Made by a program: the position numbers and the translations under genes. Below the pieces are notes generated by a model. It ran no database searches. It had not been told where the DNA came from and saw only the letters and a program-made list of their open reading frames with translations. DNA of 57,115 nt from Nocardiopsis sp. CNT312. Its GTDB lineage: Bacteria > Actinomycetota > Actinomycetes > Streptosporangiales > Streptosporangiaceae. Position 1 is the stretch's first letter, and each line of letters starts with the position of its first letter. The DNA is taken from NCBI RefSeq assembly GCF_000515115.1, contig NZ_AZXF01000033.1:1-57115 (forward strand), read 5' to 3'. This document shows, one piece after another, positions 45,594-54,662 of this stretch.

Positions 45594-46360
45594 TGCTGGT
45601 CTGTGTCGCTTCCGCCAAGGGCTCGCCCGGTGTGTCGACCGCGGCCCTGGCGATGGCCCTGGCCTGGCTGAGCCCGGTGCTGTTGGCCGAACTCGATCCG
45701 GCGGGCGGGGACCTGCGGCCGCGGATCATGCCGTCGCTGACCGGCAGCCACCAGCTGCTCAATCTCGCCTCGGCGGACACGCTGACGTCGAAGGACGTGG
45801 CCGCCCAGGTGGTTTCGCTCGACCCTCCCGGCCACACCAAGGTGGTGCTGCCGGGCTTGTCGGATCCGACCACGGCGGGGGCGCTCTCCCAGACCTGGCC
45901 CGACCTGGCCGAGGTGCTGTGCGGGTTCCAGTTGCGGGAGGGCCAGCCGTCGTTGGACGTGGTCGCCGACTGCGGACGGTTGGGCGTCGAAACCCCTCAG
46001 CCGGTGCTCGCCCGTGCCGACGCGGTACTCGTGCTGCTGCGGGCACGCCTGGATTCGGTGGCCGTGACGGCGCCGGTCATCGCCCGGCTGAAGAAGTCCT
46101 GCGCCGCGCCCGTGCTGCCGGTGCTCGTCCAGGACGGCCCCTACGGGGCTCGCGACATCGAACGGACCCTCGGGCAGCGGTGCGCACGGCTGCCCTACGA
46201 CCCGGCGGGGGCGGGGGCCCTGGAGTCGGGCCGGTGGGGACGCAGGTTGGACCGGTCCGCGTTGTTGCGGGGCGTGCGCGCCCTGGTCGGCGATCTGGTC
46301 CAGGCGCACACGCGCACTGGCGGGGAGGACCTCGTGGCGTTGGAGGCCCGCCGTGGTTGA
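45593..46360 (+). CDS. tadZ: TadZ/CpaE-like MinD-type protein
   Basis: 255 aa, ATG at 45593 overlapping the CpaB stop. Deviant Walker A SAKGSPGVSTAALAMALAWL near residues 6-25 and LAELDPAGGDLRP near 32 mark the MinD/ParA superfamily. It would position the Tad apparatus at the membrane. The later region is less conserved than in proteobacterial CpaE, as usual for actinobacteria. Confidence 0.85.
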   Translation: MLVCVASAKGSPGVSTAALAMALAWLSPVLLAELDPAGGDLRPRIMPSLTGSHQLLNLASADTLTSKDVAAQVVSLDPPGHTKVVLPGLSDPTTAGALSQTWPDLAEVLCGFQLREGQPSLDVVADCGRLGVETPQPVLARADAVLVLLRARLDSVAVTAPVIARLKKSCAAPVLPVLVQDGPYGARDIERTLGQRCARLPYDPAGAGALESGRWGRRLDRSALLRGVRALVGDLVQAHTRTGGEDLVALEARRG

Positions 46361-47693
46361 GCTCGACGTCCTGCCCGGTGCGGCGCTGGAGCTGGACTGG
46401 GCCGTGGTCCGCCAGTTGCGCGACGTGGTGGTGGACCGGCTCAGTTCCCACCGGGTACCTGAGGCGCACCAGCGCGAGCACGGGCGCGACATCATCCGCC
46501 GCACGGTCACCTCGTGGGTGCAGGAGCAGGTCAGTACAGGTTTCCGTCCCGCCAGCGCGTACACGGCCCAGTTGCAGCAGGCGATCTTCGACGCGGTGTT
46601 CGGGCTGGGGCGGCTGCAGCCGCTGCTGCGCGCCGATGTGGAGAACATCGAGATCCACGGCTCGGACACCACCTGGCTGCGGTTGCAGTCCGGGCAGCTG
46701 GTGCGCGGCCCGGCGGTGGCCGACTCCGATGAGGAGCTGGTAGCCGAGCTGCAGTTCCTCGCCTCGCGTGCCGGGCGCAGCCTGTCGGCGTCCCACCCGC
46801 GGCTGCACATGGAGCTGCCCGACGGTTCGCGGCTGGCGGCGGTCATCGCGACCACGCGCCGCCCCCAGGTCGTGATCCGGCGGCACCTGCTGCAGAGCGC
46901 GACGGTGGAGGAGCTGGTCGCCAAGAAGGCGATGACGCCGGGGCTGGCCCAGTTCTTGGGTGGTGCGGTGCGGGCGCGGCGCAACATCGTCGTCTGCGGG
47001 GGCCAGAACAGTGGGAAGACCACACTGATCCGGTCGCTGGCCGGGCTGATCCCCGCCCACGAGCGGTGGGCCACGGCCGAGCAGGAGTACGAGCTGCACC
47101 TGGACAAGCTGGGCCGGCATCCGCACCTGGTGGCCTTCCAGGCCCGTGAGGGCGGCTCCGAGATCGGGGTGGACGGGCGTGCGGCCGGTGAGGTGAGCCT
47201 GCAGGAGATCGTGCGCGACAGCCTGCGGATGAACCTGTCGCGGATCGTGGTGGGCGAGGTGCGCGGCTCCGAGGTCGTGCCGATGCTGGACGCGATGTCC
47301 ACCGGTGACGGCGGGTCCATGTGCACGCTGCACGCGCGTTCGGCCCACGACGCCGTCGAGCGTCTGGTGGTGCTGTGCGGACGCTACGGGGTCGCACCCG
47401 AGGTGGCCTACCGGTGGATCGCCGGGTCGGTGGACCTGATCGTGCACCTGCAGATGTGGGATGAGACGGCTGTGGGCGGCGCCAGGACGCGGTTCGTGGG
47501 CCATGTCGCCGAGGTCGTGGGGATGGGTGAGGGCGGCCGTCCCGCGCTCAACGACCTGTTCCACACCCCGGGCGGCACCGGTGAGGCCGTGCCCACCGGC
47601 ATCGTCCCGCAGTGCGCCGAGGAGTTGCGGCGTGCCGGTTTCGACCTGGGCTGGCTCCAGGTGTCCCCGTCGGCGAACGGGGGTCTGTGGTGA
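46353..47693 (+). CDS. tadA: TadA/CpaF secretion ATPase
   Basis: 446 aa, GTG at 46353 overlapping tadZ by 8 nt. Hexameric ATPase that powers pilus polymerisation. Walker A CGGQNSGKTTLIRS near residues 214-227, Asp box (AEQEYELHL region), Walker B RIVVGEVRGSEVVPMLDAMS near 293-312 with TGDGGSMCTLHARSAHD after it. Full length for CpaF. The central ATPase of the operon. Confidence 0.94.
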   Translation: MVELDVLPGAALELDWAVVRQLRDVVVDRLSSHRVPEAHQREHGRDIIRRTVTSWVQEQVSTGFRPASAYTAQLQQAIFDAVFGLGRLQPLLRADVENIEIHGSDTTWLRLQSGQLVRGPAVADSDEELVAELQFLASRAGRSLSASHPRLHMELPDGSRLAAVIATTRRPQVVIRRHLLQSATVEELVAKKAMTPGLAQFLGGAVRARRNIVVCGGQNSGKTTLIRSLAGLIPAHERWATAEQEYELHLDKLGRHPHLVAFQAREGGSEIGVDGRAAGEVSLQEIVRDSLRMNLSRIVVGEVRGSEVVPMLDAMSTGDGGSMCTLHARSAHDAVERLVVLCGRYGVAPEVAYRWIAGSVDLIVHLQMWDETAVGGARTRFVGHVAEVVGMGEGGRPALNDLFHTPGGTGEAVPTGIVPQCAEELRRAGFDLGWLQVSPSANGGLW

Positions 47694-48529
47694 CCCCGAT
47701 AGGCGTGCTCGCCTCGGTGTGCGGCGCAGGGTTGGCGTTGGGCGTGGTGCTCGTGGTGGCCGGGCTGGCCCGCAGCACCCCCTCCCGCAGACGGGGGCGG
47801 GTGCGGGTTCCTGTGAGCCGCAGGCAGCTCGCGCTCGGCGCGGCGGGAGTGGTGCTGGGGGCTGCCGGGTGGGCCCTGACCGGGTGGGTGCTGGCCATCG
47901 TGATCGCCCCGGCCGCGGTCGTGGGTCTGCCCTACCTGTTGGGCGGCGGCAAGCAGGCCCAGCTCGGCATCGCCCGTTTGGAGGCCGTCGAGGAGTGGGT
48001 GCGGCTGCTGGCCACGCGGTTGAGCGCGGGGATCTGGGTCGAGCAGGCGCTGATCTCCAGCGCGGGGTCGGCCCCGGGTCCGATCAAGGCCGAGCTCGCG
48101 CGGCTGAGTGCGCGTATCCGCTCCGGGATGGCCACCCCTGACGCCTTGCAGGCCCTGGCCGCCGAACTGGCCTCCCCGGTGGGGGACCTGGTGTGCGCGG
48201 AGCTGCAGCAGGCCAGCCGCAACCGCGGCCAGGGGGTGGCCCACGCGCTGACCCAGTTGGCCGAACTGGTCTCGGCCGAGGTGGCGATGCACCGCCAGAT
48301 CGAGGCCGAGCGCTCCAAGCCCCGCACGACGGCGCGGCTGGTCATCCTGCTCACGGTGGGGGCCGGTGCGGTGCTGGCGGTGTTCGGTGACTTCATGGAC
48401 CCCTACGCCACGGCCACCGGTCAGGTGGCGCTGGCCGCGGTGGTGGCGTGCTTCGTGCTGGCCATGGTGTGGATGCGCCGCCTGACGCACCCCCAGCCGG
48501 CGCCGCGGTTCCTGGTCGAGGAGGGGTGA
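47690..48529 (+). CDS. tadB: TadB-like inner-membrane platform protein
   Basis: 279 aa from the GTG at 47690 (GTGA overlap with tadA). Transmembrane helices near residues 5-25 and 45-85, then the T2SSF/GspF domain (LEAVEEWVRLLATRLSAGIW, RIRSGMATPDALQALAAELA) and two C-terminal helices (about 225-262). With TadC it forms the membrane platform. Confidence 0.9.
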   Translation: MTPIGVLASVCGAGLALGVVLVVAGLARSTPSRRRGRVRVPVSRRQLALGAAGVVLGAAGWALTGWVLAIVIAPAAVVGLPYLLGGGKQAQLGIARLEAVEEWVRLLATRLSAGIWVEQALISSAGSAPGPIKAELARLSARIRSGMATPDALQALAAELASPVGDLVCAELQQASRNRGQGVAHALTQLAELVSAEVAMHRQIEAERSKPRTTARLVILLTVGAGAVLAVFGDFMDPYATATGQVALAAVVACFVLAMVWMRRLTHPQPAPRFLVEEG

Positions 48530-49401
48530 TGGCTGTTCTTCCCCTGGCGCTCGGTGCCCTGTTGGGGTGGGGGCTCACCCTGCTCGTCGCCGGTCTGGTG
48601 CCCGTCCATCCCGACCTGCGGACGGTGGTGCACGCCCCCGCCGCCCAGCAGGGTGCGCCGGGTGAGGGGTGGCGGGCGCGGGCCCGGGTGCACCTGGAGC
48701 GCCTGGCCGCCTCTTCCCTGATCCGTGCCCCGCGCCAGCGCCTGGCGCTGGCGCGCATCAGCCCGGCCCGCTATGCCGCCTACAAGCTCGGTGCTCTGGT
48801 GGCCGGGGCGGCGGTGCCCATGCTGGTCTCGGCCGTGGCGCTGCTGACCGGTGCGGCGCTGCCGGTCGCGGTGCCCGCCGGGTTCACTGCGGCGTCGGCG
48901 GCCATCGGTTTCGTGCTGCCCGATGCCCTCATCCGTCAGCGCGCGGACCGCGCCAAGGCGCAGGTGCGCGAGGCCGTGACCGCCTACCTGACGTTGACGG
49001 CGCTGTCGCTGCGCGCCGGGCTGGGGTTGGACGCGGCACTGATGGAGGCGGCGCGGGTGGCCGACAGCTGGATCTGGCGCACCATCCACCAGGCCCTGGA
49101 CCACGCCGTGCTGGCGCGCCAGCCCGCGTGGGAGGGGCTGCGTGCGTTGAGCCGGGACCTGGACGTGCCCGAGCTGGTGGATGTCGCCGATATCGCGATG
49201 ACCGGTTCGGAGGGCACCGCGGTCGCCGACGCGCTCATGGCGCGCGCCCGGTCCCTGCGCCACCAGATTCTGGCCGAGCAGCGCGGCCAGGCCAACGAGA
49301 TCAACGAGAAGTTGGTCGTCCCCATCGCGCTGATGGGGCTGACGTTCCTGGCGATGCTGTTCTACCCCGTCATCAGCCGACTGCTGGACACCACGATCTG
49401 A
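48529..49401 (+). CDS. tadC: TadC-like inner-membrane platform protein
   Basis: 290 aa, ATG at 48529 (TGATG). Same family as TadB: helices at about 5-25, 85-130 and 265-285 and a cytoplasmic GspF domain with VTAYLTLTALSLRAGLGLDA and VADIAMTGSEGTAVADALMA. Partner of TadB. Confidence 0.9.
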   Translation: MAVLPLALGALLGWGLTLLVAGLVPVHPDLRTVVHAPAAQQGAPGEGWRARARVHLERLAASSLIRAPRQRLALARISPARYAAYKLGALVAGAAVPMLVSAVALLTGAALPVAVPAGFTAASAAIGFVLPDALIRQRADRAKAQVREAVTAYLTLTALSLRAGLGLDAALMEAARVADSWIWRTIHQALDHAVLARQPAWEGLRALSRDLDVPELVDVADIAMTGSEGTAVADALMARARSLRHQILAEQRGQANEINEKLVVPIALMGLTFLAMLFYPVISRLLDTTI

Positions 49402-49414
49402 ACTGGAGTTGCCC

Positions 49415-49615
49415 ATGGTTCCCGTGCTCTTCACCGCCCTGCGCCAGCGCGTGTCGGACCTGCGCCGTGCGCTGTCCACACCGCGGCGCACCGACGACGC
49501 TGGTCTGGGCACGCTGGAGACGGCGATCATCGCGCTGGGGGTGATGGGTCTGGCGATCGCCCTGGTCGCGGCCATCACCTCGGCGGTCAACGCCCGCCTG
49601 GAAGGCATCCAGTAG
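49415..49615 (+). CDS. Flp-type pilin
   Basis: 66 aa from the ATG at 49415; a TTG two codons upstream is also possible. A basic N-terminus of about 30 residues precedes LGTLETAIIALGVMGLAIALV, the hydrophobic Flp/type IVb helix with the conserved Glu at position +5 relative to a G cleavage site. This small protein is the expected pilus subunit. No prepilin peptidase (TadV) gene is in the operon, so a chromosomal enzyme must be used. Confidence 0.87.
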   Translation: MVPVLFTALRQRVSDLRRALSTPRRTDDAGLGTLETAIIALGVMGLAIALVAAITSAVNARLEGIQ

Positions 49616-50007
49616 TGCGGCGGCCCCGGGCCGCCGAGCGGGACCGCGGTTCCAACACCCTGGAGACGGCCATCCTCTTCCCCGCCGTCCTGCTGCTGGT
49701 CATGGCGGCCATCCAGGCCGGTCTGTGGTACTACGGGCGGTCGGTGGCCCTGGCCGCGGCCCAGGAGGGGGTGTCGGCCGGGCGCGCGGAAGGGGCCTCG
49801 CTGGCCCAGGCCTCCCAAGCCGCCTCGGCGTTCGCCGCCGACCAGGGGCGCGGCATGCTCGGCCAGACGAGTGTGTCCACCGCCGGTTCGACGGCCGCCC
49901 GGGTCCACGTGAGCGTCTCCGGGCAGATCGTCTCGCTGGTGCCGGGGGTGCCCATCGCGGTGTCCCAAGAGGCGTCGGGGGCCGTGGAGCGCTGGACCGG
50001 GCCATGA
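49615..50007 (+). CDS. TadE-like minor pilin
   Basis: 130 aa, GTG at 49615 overlapping the pilin stop. DRGSNTLETAILFPAVLLLV near residues 10-30 is the TadE signature with a prepilin-like Gly-x-x-x-x-Glu. The rest is a small exported domain. Works with the two following genes as pseudopilins at the pilus base or tip. Confidence 0.88.
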   Translation: MRRPRAAERDRGSNTLETAILFPAVLLLVMAAIQAGLWYYGRSVALAAAQEGVSAGRAEGASLAQASQAASAFAADQGRGMLGQTSVSTAGSTAARVHVSVSGQIVSLVPGVPIAVSQEASGAVERWTGP

Positions 50008-50432
50008 GCGGACGGCGTAGCGACGAGGGCAGTTCCACGCTGGAGCTGGCCGTGCTCTCGGTGGGGCTGCTGCTGGTGCTGTCGGCGATCATCGCCATCG
50101 GCCGGATCCAGATCGCCTCGCACGGGGTGGAGGAGGCGGCGCGGGCGGCGGCCCGCGAAGCCAGCATCACCCGCACCGCGTCCGAGGCGCGCGGTGCCGC
50201 CCTGGGCTCGGCGCAGGCGACGCTGGCCGAGCAGGGTCTGACCTGCCAGGGCGTGAGCGTGGAGGTCGACCTGTCCGACTTCGGCAAGCGGGCCGGAACG
50301 CGGGGTTCGGTCACCGCCCACGTGTCCTGCCACGTCCCGCTGTCGGATGTGCTGCTGCCCGGCTTCCCCGGGCGGATGCGTATCGACGCCCACTTCGACA
50401 GCCCCATCGACACCTACCGGGAGAGCAGTTGA
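50004..50432 (+). CDS. TadE/TadF-like minor pilin
   Basis: 142 aa, ATG overlapping the upstream stop (ATGA). DEGSSTLELAVLSVGLLLVL near residues 7-27 is again a type IVb-like helix. A VEEAARAAAREASITRTASE helix follows, then an exported beta domain. Paralogue of the previous gene. Confidence 0.86.
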   Translation: MSGRRSDEGSSTLELAVLSVGLLLVLSAIIAIGRIQIASHGVEEAARAAAREASITRTASEARGAALGSAQATLAEQGLTCQGVSVEVDLSDFGKRAGTRGSVTAHVSCHVPLSDVLLPGFPGRMRIDAHFDSPIDTYRESS

Positions 50433-50833
50433 CCAAAGACGACCGGGGGCAGCTGACGCTGTTCTTCGCGATCGCCGTCGTGGGCCTGCTGCTGGTCGCG
50501 GGGCTGGTGGTGGACGGCGGCGCCCAGATCCGTGCGGCCCAGAGGTCGCAGGCCGTGGCCGAGGAAGCGGCGCGCGCCGGCGTGCAGGCCGTGGATCTGG
50601 ACGCGCTCATGCGCGGGGAAGGCGCCCGCGTGGACCCCCAGCAGGCCCGTCTGGCCGCCGAGTCCTACCTGCGCGCTTCCGGTGCCGACGGCACTGTGGC
50701 CGCGGGAACCGAGGCGGTCACCGTCGAGGTGACCTTGAGCGAGCCCACCCTGTTCCTGTCCCTGATCGGTGTCGGTGAACTCTCCGTATCCGGATCCGCC
50801 ACCGCCCGTCTCGCTGTGGAGGGCACTCCATGA
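50429..50833 (+). CDS. TadG-like pilus assembly protein (short)
   Basis: 134 aa, TTG start at 50429 overlapping the previous stop (TTGA). DRGQLTLFFAIAVVGLLLVA near residues 5-25 resembles the TadG N-terminal helix; AAQRSQAVAEEAARAGVQAV follows. It lacks the VWA domain of classical TadG, the usual actinobacterial short form. Confidence 0.83.
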   Translation: MTKDDRGQLTLFFAIAVVGLLLVAGLVVDGGAQIRAAQRSQAVAEEAARAGVQAVDLDALMRGEGARVDPQQARLAAESYLRASGADGTVAAGTEAVTVEVTLSEPTLFLSLIGVGELSVSGSATARLAVEGTP

Positions 50834-53800
50834 CACACCCCGTCCGCTCCATCCTGACCGGCGCGGCCGCGACCGTAGGGATCGCGTTGATCGTCGTCGG
50901 CTTCCCGTTGCTGCTCTCAGCGGTGGGGCATCCACCCGAGCTGGGCGGCTGGTCGGTCCAGGCCGCCGTGGACGCCCTCACCCGCCCCGATGACGGCACC
51001 CTGTTCCTGACCGCGTTGACCGTGGCGGCCTGGGCCAGCTGGGCGGTCTTCACCGCGCTCATCGCTCTGGAGGCGGTGGCGCAGGTGCGCCGCCGTCCGG
51101 TGCTGCGCGTTCCCGGGCTGGGGTGGGCCCAGGCCCTGGCCGCGGGCCTGGTCTCCACCGCGGTGGTGGGCCTGTCCGGGCAGAGCGCGATCGCCGCCAC
51201 CCCCGACGTCGTACCGGTGCAGACCGTGCAGGCCCCCACCGGTGAGGCCGCCGTGTCCGAGACCGTCCCCGATGCCGAAGCCGCGGGTCTCAGTGAACAG
51301 GGCGCGCAGGATCCGGTGGGCCGCTACGTGGTGCGCGACGGCGACACCTACTGGAGCATCGCCGAGTCCGAGCTGGGGGCCGGGCAGCGCTACACCGACA
51401 TCGTCGAGTTGAACGCGGGCCGGACCATGGGCGACGGTGTCGTCCTGACCGGCGACGAGTTTCCCACGCCGGGCTGGGAGCTGGTGCTGCCCGTCGGCGC
51501 GTCCCGGGACGCGCCGGTGCTGGAGGAGAGCGCGGAGGGGACCGTGCACACGGTCCAGGCCGGTGAGACGCTCTCGCACATCGCGTTGGAGCACCTGGGT
51601 GACGCCAACGCCTACCCTGAGGTCTTCGACGCCAACGAGGGCCGTCCACAGGCTGTGGGCGGATCACTGACTGACCCCGACCTCATCCACCCGGGATGGA
51701 ACCTGGCCATCCCCACCGCAGGCCAGGCCGCTGAGTCCCCGGCCGAGGACAGCCACGGCGCTGAGGACACAGAACCCGACCGCCGCACCGAAGCCGAGGA
51801 GCCCTCTTCGGCGCAAGAGACGCCCGCGGGCGGTGAAGGCGCCGAGGAAGAGACGGGTTCGACCGAAGAGGACAGCGATCCACAGCCTGTGGACGAATCC
51901 CCCGCGCCCTCCCCTGCTTCCGCTGCACCGGTCTGGGAGGCGCCGCAGGCCGAGGCCGCAACCGACGACATCGTCATCGACGCCACCCTGGCCGCCGACG
52001 ACGCCGACACCCCCGTCTCCCTGGCCCCCATCGCGGGCATCAGCGCCCTGGCCGCCGCCGGCCTGGCCGGGGTCCTGCTCAGGCGCAGACGCGTCCAGCA
52101 GCGCGACCGCCGCCCCGGGCACCGCATCGTCCAGAGCACCGACCCCGACATCGTCCAGGCCGAAGAGGACCTGCACACCGCGGCCGACCCCGCCTCGGTC
52201 GAACTCCTGGACCGGGCCCTGCGCAGTCTGTCGGCCAAGTGCGCCTCCACACGCACCCCGCTGCCGCACATCCTGGGCGCACGCCTGGACTCGGAGTGCG
52301 AACTGCTGGTCTCCGAAGGCCAGGGCATCCCCGTGACACCCTTCCGGCGGGTCGACGACCGCACCTGGCGGGTGGAGACCGCCTCAGCGGCGCTCCTGGA
52401 CGAGGAGACCGCACGCCAGATCCCCGCCCCCTACCCGGGCCTGGCCACGATCGGACACGACAGCTCGGGCACCCAGATTCTGCTGGACCTCCCCCAGGCC
52501 GGCGCGATCGGCCTGACCGGAGAGGACACTGCGGTCACCGAGGTGCTCACGTCGCTGGCCGTGGAGCTGAGCACCTCACCGGCGGCCGACCACGCCATGG
52601 TGACCTGTATCGGGCAGGATGTGGCGCCGGGACTGGCCCAGATGGTCAAAACCCAGCGGGTGCGCGCCTTCCACAGCATGGACGAGTGCCTCAAGGAGCT
52701 CGAACTCCAGACACTGGAGTACGCCTCCACCGGGCCGAGCGAGGACACCGCACCCGAGGTCGTGCTCTCCGACCAGCCGCTGAGCAGGCAGCACCTGGAC
52801 CGGCTGAGCCGGATCCTGGGCTCGTCGGCCGCACCGCCCATCGCGCTCATCGCACGCGAAACAGCGGCCGACCGGCTTCCCGGCCCCTGGCACCTGCACG
52901 CCGACGGCGAGCAGGCCCTCACCGTGCTCGGCGGGACCGCCGTCACGCTCCAGCGCGTCTCCCGCGCCGCCTACGCCGAGATCAGCACACTGCTGCGCAC
53001 CGCCGAGGTCTCCGCCAGCGTTCCCGCGCCCGGCTGGGAGCAGGTCCCCCAGGAACAGCACCTGGTCGCCTCGACCGCAGTGACACCGCAGAGCCAGGCG
53101 GCGTCCCTGGACGCGCTGATCGGCCTGTCCACACCGGCCGCCGCGGCACCGTCGTTCACGGACCCGACCTACCGGCCCGCGCCCCTGCACGAGTACGAAG
53201 TCCAGCTCCGTGTCCTGGGCAAGGTGGAGATCACCGGCCCCGACACCTCGACCGTGGAACCGGGCCGCCAGCGCTCCCTGACCGAGCTGGCGTGCTACCT
53301 GATGCTGCGCCCCGACCGCACACCCGACCAGATCTCCCGCAGCATGGGCGGCCCGCGCGGGCCCTGGACCGCCTCCACACGCAGCGGCCACCTGAGCAGG
53401 CTCCGCGCCTGGCTGGGCCGCGACAGCACCGGATCGCCGCACTTCCCCACCCAAAAGAACGGCACCTACGCCCTGGCCCCGAGCGTGGGCTGTGACTGGG
53501 ACCTATTCCAGAAGCTGGCCGGGCTCGGGCTGGCCGAGGACAGCCAGCGCGCCACGACCCTGCTGGAAGAGGCCCTGGAGCTGGTGCGGGGCGAGCCCTT
53601 CACCGGTGTGGGCCTGGACCGCTACGGGTGGGCCGAACCGCTCAAGCCGGAGATGAACGCGGCCATGGTCGATGTCGCCCACACCATCGCTGCCCGCCAC
53701 CTGAGGGACGGCTTCCTGGAAGCGGCGCGCACCGCGCTGCTCAAGGCGCTGGAGGTCGACCCGGCGTGCGAACTGCTCTACCGGGACCTGTTCCGCGTCG

Positions 53801-53928
53801 AGTACAAGGCCGGCCACCCCGAGGCGATCTCACGGGCCCTACAGCGGCTCCACATCGCCTTGGACCGGCTGGATCTGGAGATGTCGGAGGAAACCGAGAA
53901 GCTGCTCCACCACCTTCACATTCCCTAG
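50830..53928 (+). CDS. Membrane LysM-BTAD protein at the end of the Tad operon
   Basis: 1032 aa, ATG overlapping the upstream stop. Three N-terminal helices (about 5-33, 62-86, 98-122), two exported LysM domains (about 166-222 with DGDTYWSIAESELG, and 238-296 with QAGETLSHIALEHLG), an acidic linker (300-395), a fourth helix (about 396-420) then a cytoplasmic part. Near 795-880 is a winged-helix region (LRVLGKVEITG, SLTELACYLMLRPDRTPDQI) and at 890-1030 a bacterial transcriptional activator domain of the SARP type. Such proteins are conserved next to actinobacterial Tad loci. It could sense peptidoglycan or pilus state and signal across the membrane; DNA binding by a membrane protein is unproven. 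Confidence 0.9.
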   Translation: MTHPVRSILTGAAATVGIALIVVGFPLLLSAVGHPPELGGWSVQAAVDALTRPDDGTLFLTALTVAAWASWAVFTALIALEAVAQVRRRPVLRVPGLGWAQALAAGLVSTAVVGLSGQSAIAATPDVVPVQTVQAPTGEAAVSETVPDAEAAGLSEQGAQDPVGRYVVRDGDTYWSIAESELGAGQRYTDIVELNAGRTMGDGVVLTGDEFPTPGWELVLPVGASRDAPVLEESAEGTVHTVQAGETLSHIALEHLGDANAYPEVFDANEGRPQAVGGSLTDPDLIHPGWNLAIPTAGQAAESPAEDSHGAEDTEPDRRTEAEEPSSAQETPAGGEGAEEETGSTEEDSDPQPVDESPAPSPASAAPVWEAPQAEAATDDIVIDATLAADDADTPVSLAPIAGISALAAAGLAGVLLRRRRVQQRDRRPGHRIVQSTDPDIVQAEEDLHTAADPASVELLDRALRSLSAKCASTRTPLPHILGARLDSECELLVSEGQGIPVTPFRRVDDRTWRVETASAALLDEETARQIPAPYPGLATIGHDSSGTQILLDLPQAGAIGLTGEDTAVTEVLTSLAVELSTSPAADHAMVTCIGQDVAPGLAQMVKTQRVRAFHSMDECLKELELQTLEYASTGPSEDTAPEVVLSDQPLSRQHLDRLSRILGSSAAPPIALIARETAADRLPGPWHLHADGEQALTVLGGTAVTLQRVSRAAYAEISTLLRTAEVSASVPAPGWEQVPQEQHLVASTAVTPQSQAASLDALIGLSTPAAAAPSFTDPTYRPAPLHEYEVQLRVLGKVEITGPDTSTVEPGRQRSLTELACYLMLRPDRTPDQISRSMGGPRGPWTASTRSGHLSRLRAWLGRDSTGSPHFPTQKNGTYALAPSVGCDWDLFQKLAGLGLAEDSQRATTLLEEALELVRGEPFTGVGLDRYGWAEPLKPEMNAAMVDVAHTIAARHLRDGFLEAARTALLKALEVDPACELLYRDLFRVEYKAGHPEAISRALQRLHIALDRLDLEMSEETEKLLHHLHIP

Positions 53929-53940
53929 TCCAATTACTCG

Positions 53941-53964
53941 AAGAAGCCGGAGAGCCTTCTTTTT
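53941..53964 (+). terminator. Weak terminator after the Tad operon
   Basis: AAGAAG (53941-53946) faces CTTCTT (53956-53961) and is followed by Ts, 12 nt after the stop of the LysM-BTAD gene. Confidence 0.4.
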
Positions 53965-54063
53965 GAGGAGGAGCAGGAAGATCAGACTTTCAGTTTGACT
54001 TTTCCCGATACGCATATGCTAGGTTTCCCTCAAACGTCCATACGGCTTCTGGGGGTAGTCTCA

Positions 54064-54399
54064 ATGGCACAGAAAGTTCAGGTTCTCCTCGTCGATGACA
54101 TCGAGGGCGGAGATGCCGAGGAAACAGTCTCGTTCGGGCTCGACGGAACCGTCTACGAGATCGATCTGAACGGTTCCAACGCCTCCAAGCTGCGCGAGGC
54201 GCTCTCACCGTTCGTGCAGGCAGGGCGCAAGGCTCCGATCAAGCGGACCAAGTCGGCGGGCAAGGGAGGCCGAGCGGCGTCCAGCCGTGAGCGCAGCGCG
54301 GAGATTCGCGCGTGGGCCAAGGCCCAGGGCAAGTCCGTCAACGAGCGGGGCCGCATCCCGGCGTCGATCGTCGCCGAATACGAGGCGGTCAGCCAGTAG
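54064..54399 (+). CDS. lsr2: Lsr2-family nucleoid-associated protein
   Basis: 111 aa from the ATG at 54064. N-terminal dimerisation part MAQKVQVLLVDDIEGGDAEE and VSFGLDGTVYEIDLN (about 1-60), basic linker, and C-terminal DNA-binding domain with AEIRAWAKAQGKSVNERGRI near 80-99; the R-G-R AT-hook-like motif is ERGRIP. Lsr2 binds AT-rich DNA and silences foreign genes like H-NS. Its own promoter region has a TTGACT and a TGCTAG 16 nt downstream. Carried on an island, it may be a second copy that restrains island genes; a hairpin terminator follows. Confidence 0.93.
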   Translation: MAQKVQVLLVDDIEGGDAEETVSFGLDGTVYEIDLNGSNASKLREALSPFVQAGRKAPIKRTKSAGKGGRAASSRERSAEIRAWAKAQGKSVNERGRIPASIVAEYEAVSQ

Positions 54400-54408
54400 C
54401 AGAGATTC

Positions 54409-54454
54409 CGGTGCTGCCAGGGCGATGGGATCGCTCTGGCAGCACCGTCTGTTT
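54409..54454 (+). terminator. Strong terminator after lsr2
   Basis: A 12-bp stem CGGTGCTGCCAG (54409-54420) / CTGGCAGCACCG (54436-54447) with a further inner GCGAT/ATCGC pairing, followed by TCTGTTTT. It starts 10 nt after the lsr2 stop. Confidence 0.88.
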
Positions 54455-54662
54455 TCAAGACGAAGACAGAGAACCAGCCGCAATAAATGTACTGGCCGCC
54501 ACATAGACAGCTCTCTCCACGCTATTGCCGACCAGTGAAGTCAGCGTGCTTACGGTCCTTGACTGAAACCTGAATCTCCGCAAAGAGGCAGTCCCAAGGG
54601 CGGGTCTTCGATACGATCCACCTCCAAGCTGACCTGACGACCGGTCGATGAGAGAGCAGGCC